Shown here one piece after another: positions 23,779 through 33,731 of a stretch of 64,000 bases of DNA. The stretch's first letter is position 1. The number at the start of each line of letters is the position of its first letter. Under the pieces are notes generated by a model. It was not told the origin of the DNA and did no database searches. It saw only the letters and a program-made list of their open reading frames with translations. The stretch spans positions 176,602-240,601 of the forward strand of contig BDDD01001647.1 of NCBI GenBank assembly GCA_001972305.1. The letters run 5' to 3'. Source of the DNA: Cephalotus follicularis (lineage: Eukaryota; Streptophyta; Magnoliopsida; Oxalidales; Cephalotaceae). The position numbers and the translations under genes are program-made.

Positions 23779-23787
23779 TTTATATAC
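23779..23787 (-). promoter_or_regulatory. Probable TATA box of TIP2
   Basis: On the minus strand GTATATAAA lies about 130 nt upstream of the TIP2 ATG, a suitable distance for a start site near 23750 and a leader of about 100 nt. Inferred from position and sequence only. Confidence 0.6.
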
Positions 23788-24625
23788 TATAACGTGATAG
23801 ATAAAGGTGAAATCTAATTTAAAGTTTACTTAATAAAGCTGATAATTATATAAATGTATACTGTATTTTACTAGGATGGTGTGTATCTGAGAATACATTT
23901 GTACACATTTAATCATAAAATAATGTTTTATTAATTTAATTAGTTATCATTTTTAAAATTAATTATATTTATATACTACATAATAGACTCTTTATCTAAG
24001 AATTATTGGCATCAAAGAGGATATAGAAGGATAATGAAAGTATATAATAAAGTTTATTATATAAACCCATGCATATCCAATCAGAATCAGGTCTTTTTGG
24101 TGATATCTTAGCTGTCAACAACATGCTTTAATGGAAATGTCTGGAAGCTCATAAATGAATTTTCCACATGACAAAACTTCTACATGTTCGAGAGAATGTG
24201 AGTAATGATTTTTTTTGTTCCGTTATTATTTTTTAACAGAGAAAATAAATAATGATAAAGAAAGCGAAGGTCATTATGTTATAAGGACAATAATTGGTAG
24301 GGCCTAGGGCCCACAAACTGCACCGACCATGACCATGTGCCCAAATGAGCTAGGGCCTTGGGTTTGTACAACCGTGAAAAATAATGAGTGGATAGAATTT
24401 ATGGGTTTTTTTTAAAAAAAAAAAATTACAAATAGCTTTTTGAGATGCATATTGATCACTGATCACAGATATATACTATTTAAGAATTTATAAATTTTTT
24501 GATGAAGAATAACACTTTAACAAAATTTTAAAAAAGAATGAAATGTTCTCACTTGAATGTAAATATTAAATTTTAATTTCTTTTTTACATTTAATAAAAC
24601 CATTATTCAAATTATTACGAGGTTT
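23788..24625. other. TIP2 upstream region
   Basis: AT-rich promoter-side spacer with no gene seen. It ends at the 5-bp target duplication ATTTA (24626-24630) of the Tat retrotransposon, which has therefore inserted about 980 bp upstream of the TIP2 start codon. Confidence 0.5.
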
Positions 24626-24630
24626 ATTTA

Positions 24631-25263
24631 TGTTGATGCGGAAATCTCTCCCACAACAGTACCCCACGAGTAGGGGCGTGATTTGTATTTGGGAAATGCG
24701 TGAATCTGTCCGAGGAAGAGGTTTGTGGATCCCTGCACAAGTAAGAGAAAGGAGAAGGGTCCAGGAGGTTATTCTCCCGGAGGCACTCTGAAGCTCTAGT
24801 CAGTTGTTGTACAGAGAGTAATGGGTTCTTCGTAGGTTAGGAGGAAAAAATGGCTGACCTTTGTATTGTGTTTCATTCTCGTATTTATAGGGTCCCTTGT
24901 GATTGATGAGTGTCCCATCCGGAGTGGCTGCCCCTAGGGGGGAGCGTCAGGGGTCCTGACATTTCCCTTGGTCTCCCCGCCTTTTCGTGTGCGTAGCCGC
25001 ATGCCCATTAATGAAGGGGAGGGCTTTGGTGACTTGTCTGTCTATTTTCTTACATTGATGTGACGAAGGGCCATCTCCTCAGCTATGGCTGCGCGGGCGT
25101 GCGGCTTCCTACCCTCTGTGGCGTGTCAGATCAGTTAGAGGAGGCCTTTCCCTTAATTGATGACAAGACCCATAGGTCAGATCATCATTCCCTTTGGGGA
25201 CAGCTGGCGCACTCCCCCCGGACCACGTGTCAAAGGGGTTCAAAACGAATTTTTTCCATATCA
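24631..25263 (-). repeat. 3' LTR of the Tat element
   Basis: 633 bp, TG...CA on the plus strand (TGTTGATGCGG...CCATATCA). A TATAAATA promoter box (minus) is at 24882-24889. By eye it differs from the other LTR by eight substitutions, all transitions, and one single-base indel in a G run. Confidence 0.95.
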
Positions 25264-25276
25264 TATACCCCCCTGG
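25264..25276 (-). other. Polypurine tract of the Tat element
   Basis: The minus strand reads CCAGGGGGGTATA directly before the 3' LTR, the expected place and composition for plus-strand DNA priming. The second Tat element has a matching tract (AGAGGGGGCATA) at the same place. Confidence 0.75.
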
Positions 25277-25353
25277 TCCAGCTTCTCTGGTTGTGCCAGA
25301 GGAGGGGGAACATAGTCAAGGGAACAAGTCTGGTGAGATACTGGGATTGTTCT

Positions 25354-25857
25354 GCGGGCTCCTCCCAGGCTGACGCATCGATCGTGCCCGGGCAGGGCAG
25401 GTGGAGGATCAAAACTAGGCCGCGGGCTCCTCCCGGGCTGACGCGTCGAGCGTGCCTGGGCAAGCCAGGTGAAGGATTGGAGACTAGGCCGCGGGCTCTT
25501 CCCGCGCTGACGCGTTGAGCGTGCCTGGGCAGGCCAGGTGACGAATTGGAGACTGGGCCGCGGGCTCCTCCCGGGCTGACGCGTCGAGCGTGCCTGGGTA
25601 GGCCAGGTGAAGGGTTGGAGACTAGGCCGCGGGCTCCTCCCGGGCTGACTCATCGAGCGTGCCTGGGCAGGCCAGGTGAAGGGTTGGAGACTAGGCCGCG
25701 GGCTCCTCCCGGGCTGACGCGTCGAGCGTGCCTGGGCAGGCCAGGTGAAGGGTTGGAGACTAGGCCGCGGGCTCCTCCCGGGCTAACGCGTCGAGCATGC
25801 CTGGGCAGGCCAGGTGAAGGGTTGGAGACTAGGCCGCGGGCTCCTCCCGCCCCCTTC
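25354..25857. repeat. 69-bp minisatellite in the 3' region of the Tat element
   Basis: Units begin with GCGGGCTC at 25354, 25422, 25491, 25560, 25629, 25698, 25767 and 25836. The spacing is 68 then a constant 69 bp, giving seven full units and a partial one. Each unit contains CCGGGCTGACGCGTCGAGCG-like and GGCAGGCCAGGTGAAGG-like blocks. Because 69 is a multiple of three, long open frames arise on both strands; these are treated as artefacts. Tandem arrays before the 3' LTR are common in Tat elements. Confidence 0.93.
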
Positions 25858-26204
25858 TTAGGTCCACGCATTGGGTGAACTAGGTTTTACACCTGGCGAG
25901 CTAACCCAATCCACAAACGTGGTAGGGTGTGACAGGTGTCACCTCGAGCCACGTCCCATCACTAAATATCCATTATTGTGCCTTAAATCTCCCCTAGCCG
26001 CCTGACGCTTCGATCTTTGTGCACGTCCCTTCGGGACTTTAAACGTTTGTCGTTTCGATACTCGCGCGTGCTCTTACTACAGCTTTTAAGGCGTGGCGCT
26101 TCGAGCCTTGTGCGCGTCCTTTCATTAACCACCCCTGAGCTGGCAGGAGGATCTCCACCCTTGATAACTTCTGGGATCAACGGTTCAGATTCACTCTAGG
26201 GGCC

Positions 26205-26212
26205 TTTAAATA
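26205..26212 (+). promoter_or_regulatory. TATA-like box before the antisense ORF (element 1)
   Basis: TTTAAATA lies within GGCCTTTAAATACCCC, about 214 nt before the ATG at 26419. A good donor (CAAG|GTGAGC, 26332) and acceptor (TGGCAG, ending 26414) sit between it and the ATG, suggesting an 83-nt leader intron. The second Tat element has TATAAAAG at the equivalent place. Confidence 0.5.
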
Positions 26213-26418
26213 CCCCTTTCTTCTCCAAAGAGACTTTTTACGCACTCCTAATCCCTAAGAACCTTAGAGAGAAAAAGCTCCAGATCTTCAAGAACCCTTA
26301 CCTTCATCCTCCTCAGAAAGCAAGAAACAAGGTGAGCCTACCTCTGTTTACCTCTTTCCTCCGTTCGAAACTTCCTATGACCACCTCATCCTCATCGTCA
26401 TCTCTCTCTGGCAGCCTA

Positions 26419-27176
26419 ATGGCGAGGACAAAGTAGACGAGGAGGCCCGTTAGAGGCCCTGAAGCGGTCGCCCGTGCTTCTGAGGGGGTTACGGTGGCGG
26501 TCCAACCCCTAGATATGGAGGTGGAGATGGGGGCCTCCGCCGCCAGGAACCCTAATGTGGAGGCCACTGGGGCCGGGGTCCATGTTTTCCGGGCCGATTT
26601 TGAAGAGTCTTCCATGCGCCCAGAAAGACTGGCGCAGCTGGTCAAGGAGTACGCCATCCTTGGCGGGTTGGACTTGGAGATTCCAGCTGACCCCCGGGAA
26701 ATCACCGTGAGCCACCCGGGGCACTTCGTGGTGTTCAAAGACGCCCTGGAGCACGGACTCAGGCTCCCCCTGCACCCGTTCGCCATCCCTGTCCTAAGAC
26801 AATACCAGATCCACCCCACCATGCTGCAGGCTCAGTCCTGGGGGTTCATCGTGGGCTTCCTCGTGCGGTGCATGGAGGCGGGGGTGACACCCACCGTGGG
26901 TTTATTCAAGGAGTTCCACTCCATGGCCCCCACCCCCAAGAAGCTTGGCTTTCACTTCAAGTCGCGTCCGGGCCGCCCCCGGCTGCTGGCCGAGAACAAC
27001 AAATCCATCAAGCGTTGGAGGGAGAAGTATTTTCTAGTCAGAAACCTCCCGGGCTTCACGCCGTGCCCTTGGGCAGACTCTCTGGACATCGGGCGGCTGA
27101 ACCAGAGGTCATATTTGTCCAGGGAGGAAGCTGAGGGCGCGATGAGGCTCTCAGCCCTGGGGGCGGTGACACAATG
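26419..27176 (+). pseudogene. Antisense ORF of the Tat element (gypsy-type transposon protein family), broken
   Basis: The frame starts at ATG 26419 but meets a TAG at codon 6 (26434-26436), then stays open to a TGA ending at 27176. Downstream residues match the ORF at 63426 in the second element: LVKEYAILGGLDLEIP, HFVVFKDALEHGLRLPLHPF, QAQSWGFIVGFLVRCMEAG, LFKEFHSMAPTPKK. This is the plant protein family annotated in Pfam as a putative gypsy-type transposon protein (Transposase_28 type), of unknown function. The C-terminal half is missing: it stops where the integrase fragment on the other strand begins, so one deletion truncated both. An internal ATG at 26494 could still give 227 residues. 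Confidence 0.75.
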
Positions 27177-30100
27177 ATCCGGGGGACTCCGAATCTGCAA
27201 ATAATGGATTTCCACACGAAACCTTCCGTGTTCTTCTCTGTGATGGTGGCCAGGGGCTCCGCCTCTACCCACTTGGTGAAATAATCTACTGCCACAATGA
27301 GGAATTTCCTCTGGCCCGTGGCCATTGGAAGTGGCCCCACGAAATCCATTCCCCATTGTGCGAAGGGCCAGGGGCCGTTATGGATGTCAAGGGTTGGGAA
27401 GGTCTTCTGCTTATGTTGGCATTCCTTTGACACTTGTCGCATCTTCTTACCAAGTCGACGGCTTCCTGGTGCAGGGAAGGCCAATAGTAGCCTTGTCTTA
27501 CCAGCTTGTGGGACAACGTCCTGCCCCCGGTATGGTTGCCACATACCCCTTCGTGGACCTCTCTTAAAGCGTACTCGGCCTCTTGTGGGGCCAGGCATCT
27601 CAGCCAGGGGAATGAAAAGGATCTTTTGTAAAGGACCCCCCCAAGGAGTTGAAACCTGTTTGCTCTGTACACCAGTTTCCTTGCCTCTGCGGGGTCTTCC
27701 GGCAAAATTCCATCCCTCAGCCAATATATAAAAGGGGTCATCCAGTTCGGCTCCTGTGGTATGTCTACGTCCATCACATCTGCTTCAGAGATGGTCGGCC
27801 TGTCCAGGTAGTGTGCCATGACGGTTTGGTTCCTCACCAGCTCCCCCGCAGTGGCCAGTTTGGACAGTTGGTCTGCTCGGGCATTTTCTGCCCTGGGTAT
27901 TTTTGTAACACTGAGGACTTCGAAAGCAGGCTTCAGACTCTGGAAGTATGACAAGTATTTCACCATCGAATCCTCTCGGGGCTCGTATTCCCCGCTGGCA
28001 AGACCAACAACTAGCTGGGAGTCGCTAGAGACCTCTATCCTCCGCACCTCCAGGTGTCTTGCTATTGTCAGCCCAGCTATAAGGGCTTCCCACTCGGCTT
28101 CATTGTTTGTGGCCTTGAAACCAAATCTCAGGGCATACTCCAACGTCCACCCACTCGGACTCACCAGGAGCACCCCTGCGCCACTGCCTGTGAGGCAGGA
28201 GGAGCCGTCCACAGATAACTTCCAAATCTCCCTATCGCTCTCGGAGGGGTTCTCCTCCATACACTCTGTGGGTGTATTATCTCCAACGAAGTCAGCCAAG
28301 ACCTGTGACTTGATCGCTGGTCTGGCCTCGAACTTCACATCATATTCGCCCAGCTCTACCGACCACTTAACCAGTCTGCCCGAGGTGTCAAGCCTTGCAA
28401 GGACTTGTCGGAGCGGCTGGTCTGTCAAAACCTTGATTGGGTGAGCTTGAAAGTACGGCCTCAGCTTCCGAGCCGCGATGATCAGTGCATAGGCGAACCT
28501 TTCTACCTCCGGGTACCTCCCCTCGGCGTCGTTCAATGCCTTGCTCACGTAATACAACGGCCTCTGAACTTGCTCTTCCTCTCTGACCAGTACGGCGCTC
28601 ACGGCCCCCGGAGCGGCAGCAAGGTATAGATACAGATTTTCATCAACTTTAGGCTTCGAGATCAGGGGCGGTGAAGCCAGGTACTCCTTCAGCTTGTCGA
28701 ACGCTGTTTGGCACTCATCTGACCAAGAAAACCCCTTGGGGTCCCTCAGCACCCTGAAGAACGGGAGACACCTCTTCGCTGATTTCGAGACAAACCGACT
28801 CAGGGCCGCTATCCTCCCGCTCAGCTTTTGCACATCCTTGATAGTCCGAGGAGGCCTTAGCTCCTGGACTGCCGAGATCTTTTCCGGGTTGGCCTCTATC
28901 CCTCTGTCTGAAACCATGAACCCCAAGAATTTGCCCGAGGAGACCCCAAAAGTACACTTAGAGGGGTTGAGCTTCATTTGGTACCTTCTTAGAACCTCGA
29001 ACGTCTCCCCCAGGTCTTTGATGTGGGGGCTGCCGCCCGGGGTCTTGACTAGCATGTCATCGACATAAACCTCCATGTTCCTCCCGATCTGGGATTCAAA
29101 AATCTTATTGACCAGGCGCTGGTAGGTGGCCCCTGCATTCTTCAAACCGAAGGGCATGACCCTGTAACAATACATCCCCCGGTCGGTAATAAAAGCTGTC
29201 TTGTCCTCATCGGGTTCGTGCATAGGGATCTGTTTGTACCCCGAGTAAGCGTCCAAAAAACTTAACACCCCGTAGCCCGAGGTTGCATCCACCAGTTGGT
29301 CTATCTTTGGAAGAGGGAAGTGATTTTTGGGGCAGGCTTTGTTAAGATCCGTGAAATCGATGCACATCCTCCATTTGTCGTTCGCCTTCTTGACCAGGAC
29401 GGGGTTCGCCAGCCAGTCAGAGTAGTGTAGCTCCCGTACGAATCCCGCCTGTATAAGCTTGCTCACCTCATCGGCTATTGCTTGCTGGCGCTCGGGAGCA
29501 AAATTCCTCTTCTTCTGCCTGGTCGGGGTCCTTGCCGGATCCACACTTAATCTGTGAGTTATTACGCTGGGGTTGATCCCGGGGACCTCCCCCGCGGACC
29601 AGGCGAAGACATCTCTGTTGCCCCGGAGGAATGCTATCAATTCCCACTGCTCCGCTTCTCCGAGATGTGAGCCAATTTGGAAGACTCTCTCGGAGTTGCC
29701 CACCTCTAGGGGCACTTGGACCACGTCTTCTACTGGACTCGGGCGTTCAGGCTCGACGTCCCCCCTGAGCTCCACATTGGTGATGAGGAGGATCTTTTCT
29801 TTCCCCCGGTCCGCAACGACTGTCTTGTAACACTGCCTGGCCGCCTGCTGGTCTCCTCTGGCTTCTCCTACCCCAAATCTTGTGGGGAACTTCATAAGCA
29901 GGTGCCTCGTGGATACTATTGCCTCCATCAGGTTTAGCCCCGGGCGCCCAATTATGGCGTTGTATGGGCTGGGCCTGTCGACTACTAAGAAAGTCATTTG
30001 TACCCGAGTTTGGCGAGGGGCCGTGCCCGCCACCACTGATAGGTCGATAGCCCCCAGGGGGTTGACCATTTTCCCCGCAAATCCGACTAGAGGGGTCTTT

Positions 30101-32162
30101 ACGGGCTTCAGCTGGTCGACGGATATCTTTAACTGGTCAAAGGCGTGCTTGTATAGGATGTCGGCCGAGCTGCCACTGTCAATCGGGATCCTCTTGGTGG
30201 TGAAAAGTTCTATCATGAGGGTCACTACCACGGGATCGTCATGAGGGAGGCGTACTCCCTCGTAGTCCGCCTCAGAGAAGGATATTGCCTCCTCATCTCC
30301 CCCAGTCCTTAGTCTCTTGCTGTGGTGGACCTGTTGTACCGCCAGGGACTGTCTTCCATAGGCCTTCCGGGCGTTCTTATGGTCTCCGCCAGATGCGACC
30401 CCTCCAGAGATGGTGTGAATAACACCCCTGGGCTTCTGCTGCGGTTCTTCCTCTCGATGGGGAGCCTCTTCCCTTCTCTGTTCCCTTCTCCTTCGGGGAG
30501 TTTCCCTGTCCACATACTTACGCAAATGCCCCTTCCGGATCAGATCCTCGATCTGATTTTTCAACTGTCTGCATTCCTCGGTATCGTGCCCATGATCGCG
30601 ATGGTACCGGTAGTATTTCTCCACATTCCTCGCCTCTGCTGGGGACCTCAACTTCTCAGGCCACTGAATGGGGACCTTGTCTTGCTCCACAGCCAGTATC
30701 TTGGTGCGGGTGTCCAAGAGGGGGGCGAAGTGATTGTAGAAAGGGGCGGGCGCTCCCTCCTGAGCCGCACCTTCCCTCCTGGAGAGTTTATGCCAGAGGT
30801 CGTCCTTGGTCAGGTCCGACCTCTCCCTTTTCCTCTCCCTTTTCCCGGGAAAACCTCTGGGTTGCCCTCCTCTTTCCTCCTGATGGTCCGACCAGGGGGT
30901 TTTCTGTCTCCTGGCCGCCATTTCCTCCTCTGCAATCACATATATCTCTGCTCTTCTCAGTAGGTCGGCCATATCCAAGGCAGGTCTTTTCAGAAGGGAG
31001 AACGTGAAAGAGGAGTTGTTCCTCAGACCGTTGTTCAGAGCTGCCATGGCGAAGGAGGGCTCTAGGTCTTTCACTGTGAGGGATTCCTTGTTGAACCTAG
31101 TCAGGTAATCCCTTAACGACTCATCCCTTCCTTGCACCACGTTGATCAGGTGGGTTGCGTTTCGCCTCTGTGTGGTGCTGTTCAGGAATTTGGTGACAAA
31201 CAATTCCGTAAGCTGGTCAAAGTCTCCTACTGACTTCTGGGGCAGGGCTGAGAACCAGGACTAGGCGGCTCCGGTTAATGTGGACGGGAACCCTCGGCAG
31301 AGCGTGGCATCCGAAGCCTGGCATACCAGCATGGTTTGGATGTAGTCCGGACATGCTGGATGGGGTCCGCGGACCCGTCATATTTGTCGAGACCTGGGAG
31401 TCGAAACCCACCAGGAATGCGCTCTGCCATGATGTCCGCTGTGAACGGATGGGCGGTGAGATTGCGGACCTCCGCCAGGTATCCTTTCGGTTTTTCGGCT
31501 CCTTGGAGCCTTTTTTCCACCTCCGAAAGCCTCCTGTTCATTGCCTGCTCCACATCTTCGATGTTTCTGACCTTGCTAGAAACACGCGACCCCCCGGCCG
31601 CTGCGGCTGTGTGTTCGCGCCTACTCCCCTGCTCCGCCCCTGCTCTGCGCGAGGCGTTGGTGCGCGCCGTCGCCTGCTCTATGCCTCTGGCCTCCACCTG
31701 GGGGTCTACATCCATCGCCCGGCGCTCCGGAGGCTCCCTCTTGGGGTTGTTAGGTTGATACCGGGCGGTCGAGGACTCCGCCCGGCGAGATGCATTGATC
31801 TCGGGTCTTCTTCCCGGGGGATTGTTGTCCCCTGACCGCCCAAGGAGAAGTTCGTCTCCCCTCGACGGGTTTCGCCTAGCACCTCGTGGGTGCCGCGCCT
31901 CCGCCTCCGGTCGGTTGGGGTCGGAAACCCCTCGGGTCACCTGCTCTACACGCCCGGCTTGTTGCTGTTGGTTGGCTATAGTTGTGGCCAGCAATTCGGT
32001 GATGCGCTCTGCCACCTGGTATAGGCGATTGAACTGCTCGCCCGTGACCGGGACTTGCTCGACACCCAGAGGGGCTTGGCTAGTCTGGGCTGGGTCGTCC
32101 CCCACCGCATGCTGGCTTCCACCTGCTGTGGAGTAGTTGTTAGCGTTCTTCTTCGGAGGCAT
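27170..32162 (-). pseudogene. gag-pol of the Tat element, disrupted
   Basis: Gag starts at ATG 32162, 46 nt inside the 5' LTR. The frame is lost by a single-base change near 31344-31347 and a TAG lies at 31261-31263. From there a 1305-codon frame (31203-27286) runs through a nucleocapsid-like segment (YHRDHGHDTEECRQLK), protease (IDSGSSADIL), reverse transcriptase with YVDDML, Ty3-type RNase H (TDQPLRQVLARL region) and a second RNase H-like domain (LSVDGSSCLTGSGAGVLL, NNEAEWEALIAGL, RAENARADQLSKLA). It ends with the zinc-binding part of integrase (HxxxCGNHTGGR, CDKCQR). A further frameshift near 27375-27380 moves the integrase core (WGMDFVGPLP, VDYFTKWVEAEPL) to another frame. The core ends at about 27170 just before the second catalytic Asp. 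The protein cannot be made whole. Confidence 0.92.
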
Positions 32163-32189
32163 GATTCTGGATGACTTTTCGTCGCGCTT

Positions 32190-32207
32190 CCCACAGACGG
32201 CGTCAAC
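32190..32207 (-). other. Primer-binding region of the Tat element
   Basis: Immediately inside the 5' LTR the minus strand reads GTTGACGCCGTCTGTGGG. The TGACGCCG part resembles the TGGCGCCG-type primer site (tRNA-Asp-like) used by Tat elements, with a G-to-A difference. Position supports the role; the exact tRNA is inferred. Confidence 0.55.
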
Positions 32208-32841
32208 TGTTGATGCGGAAATCTCTCCCACAACAGTACCCCACGAGTAGGGGCGTGATTTGTATTTGGGGAATGCGTGAATCTGTCCGAGGAAGAGGTT
32301 TGTGGATCCCTGCACAAGTAAGAGAAAGGAGAAGGGTCCAGGAGGTTATTCTCCCGGGGGCACTCCGAAGCTCTAGTCAGTTGTTGTACAGAGAGTAATG
32401 GGTTCTTCGTAGGTTAGGAGGAAAAAATGGCTGACCTTTGTATTGTGTTTCATTCTCGTATTTATAGGGTCCCTTGTGATTGATGAGTGTCCCATCCGGA
32501 GTGGCTGCCCCTAGGGGGGGAGCGTCAGGGGTCCTGACATTTCCCTTGGTCTCCCCGCCTTTTCGTGTGCGTAGCCGCATGCCCATTAATGAAGGGGAGG
32601 GCTTTGGTGGCTTGTCTGTCTATTTTCTTACATTGATGTGACGAAGGGCCATCTCCTCAGCTATGGCTGCGCGGGCGTGCGGCTTTCTACCCTCTGTGGC
32701 GTGTCAGATCAGTCAGAGGAGGCCTTTCCCTTAATTGATGACAAGACCCATAGGTCAGATCATCATTCCCTTTGGGGACAGCTGGCGCACTCCCCCCGAA
32801 CCACGTGTCAAAGGGGTTCAAAACGAATTTTTCCCATATCA
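32208..32841 (-). repeat. 5' LTR of the Tat element
   Basis: 634 bp, about 98.7% identical to the 3' LTR. The minus strand has a TATAAATA box at 32459-32466, the likely promoter of the genomic RNA. It is followed by the ATTTA target duplication at 32842-32846. Confidence 0.95.
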
Positions 32842-32846
32842 ATTTA

Positions 32847-33731
32847 TAATAATTTTACAAGTAACAGAGAGGTGTATAATATAAAAAATATTTTATAAAT
32901 AGAGTTATTGTTAATATTTTTAAAAAAATTAATGATTTGATAAATATTAACTAATTATTAGCTCCTAAATATCGGAGTCTCGATATCTCAAAGAGATATA
33001 TGTAATCGTCTCTATTTTTTTCTTTTATGAGTAGAGTGTTTTCATGGTTATATATATGTATATATATTGGTGTTTAGCTAGGTTTGAATTATGTGGTGGT
33101 GACGTAATCCCTAGAGGGTGATGGATAGGGAGGAATCGACCAAAATTTCTTTTTTTCAAAAAAAAAACGAAAACGGCATGAAAAACCATTTTGTTGTTTC
33201 CCAGAACAATGAACACCAGCTATAAACAAAAGTATTCCTGATCAAAATAGTATGGTTTAGTTTTTGATTTTGATTTTGGACAACAAATTTACTTGTGCTA
33301 TTCACAATGGGGAAGTAGATTCTTGAACTTTATTATGGTTCACTGAGGATGCTCATTTTGGAAGGCAGACAGTAATTGGAAGCTTATGGTTTAAGTCTTA
33401 TTATGAAGTTGGATTGTGGAACCCTGACTCATGGGAGGTATAAGGAAAATTGAAGAACTCACTATTATCTCTCCCTTGTTTGGCCTTTCGAAATATGTTA
33501 ATATTCGTTCTTAATTTGAATCTTTTAGGAAAAACATCATCTTCCAAGAACAATAGGATAAAGATAAGTACCGTAGATTTTCATAACCAACAAGATCAAT
33601 GCAATGCATGCAGATTTAGCATTCTTGAGTCTTCTAACTTTATCTTACAATGACAATTCCATAGGTTCATAACCAAAGAAGAATCTATATAACACTCAAG
33701 GAATGTTGGCATAGAATTTACTACCTTTGGG
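32847..33731. other. Intergenic between the Tat element and the ASCC1-like gene
   Basis: AT-rich. The left part continues the pre-insertion TIP2 upstream DNA. A TATATGTATATATAT tract is near 33050. No gene is supported. The right end is the 3' flank of the ASCC1-like gene. Confidence 0.45.

Larger units (their letters stand above)
24631..32841 (-). mobile_element. Ty3/Gypsy LTR retrotransposon, Tat clade, complete ends but broken genes
   Basis: The 8.2-kb element runs on the minus strand between LTRs 32208-32841 (its 5' LTR) and 24631-25263 (its 3' LTR). ATTTA target duplications flank it at 24626-24630 and 32842-32846. The internal order is primer-binding region, gag, protease, reverse transcriptase, RNase H, a second RNase H-like domain, integrase, an antisense ORF, a 69-bp minisatellite and a polypurine tract. 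The second RNase H plus an antisense ORF before the 3' LTR are marks of the Tat lineage. It is much more GC-rich than its flanks. Gag has a frameshift and a stop, integrase is frameshifted and truncated, and the antisense ORF is broken, so the copy is non-autonomous. Confidence 0.93.

Noticed and set aside
25354..25857. CRISPR-like regularity of the 69-bp array
   Set aside because: The whole unit repeats with no unique spacers, and the context is a plant retrotransposon.
25060..25878. Long plus- and minus-strand frames across the 69-bp repeat array
   Set aside because: They exist only because the repeat unit is a multiple of three and GC-rich; they show no domain and repeat the same 23 residues.
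26313..30963. Numerous open frames opposite or out of phase with gag-pol and the antisense ORF
   Set aside because: Shadow frames in GC-rich coding sequence; none has a recognisable domain apart from the antisense ORF itself.
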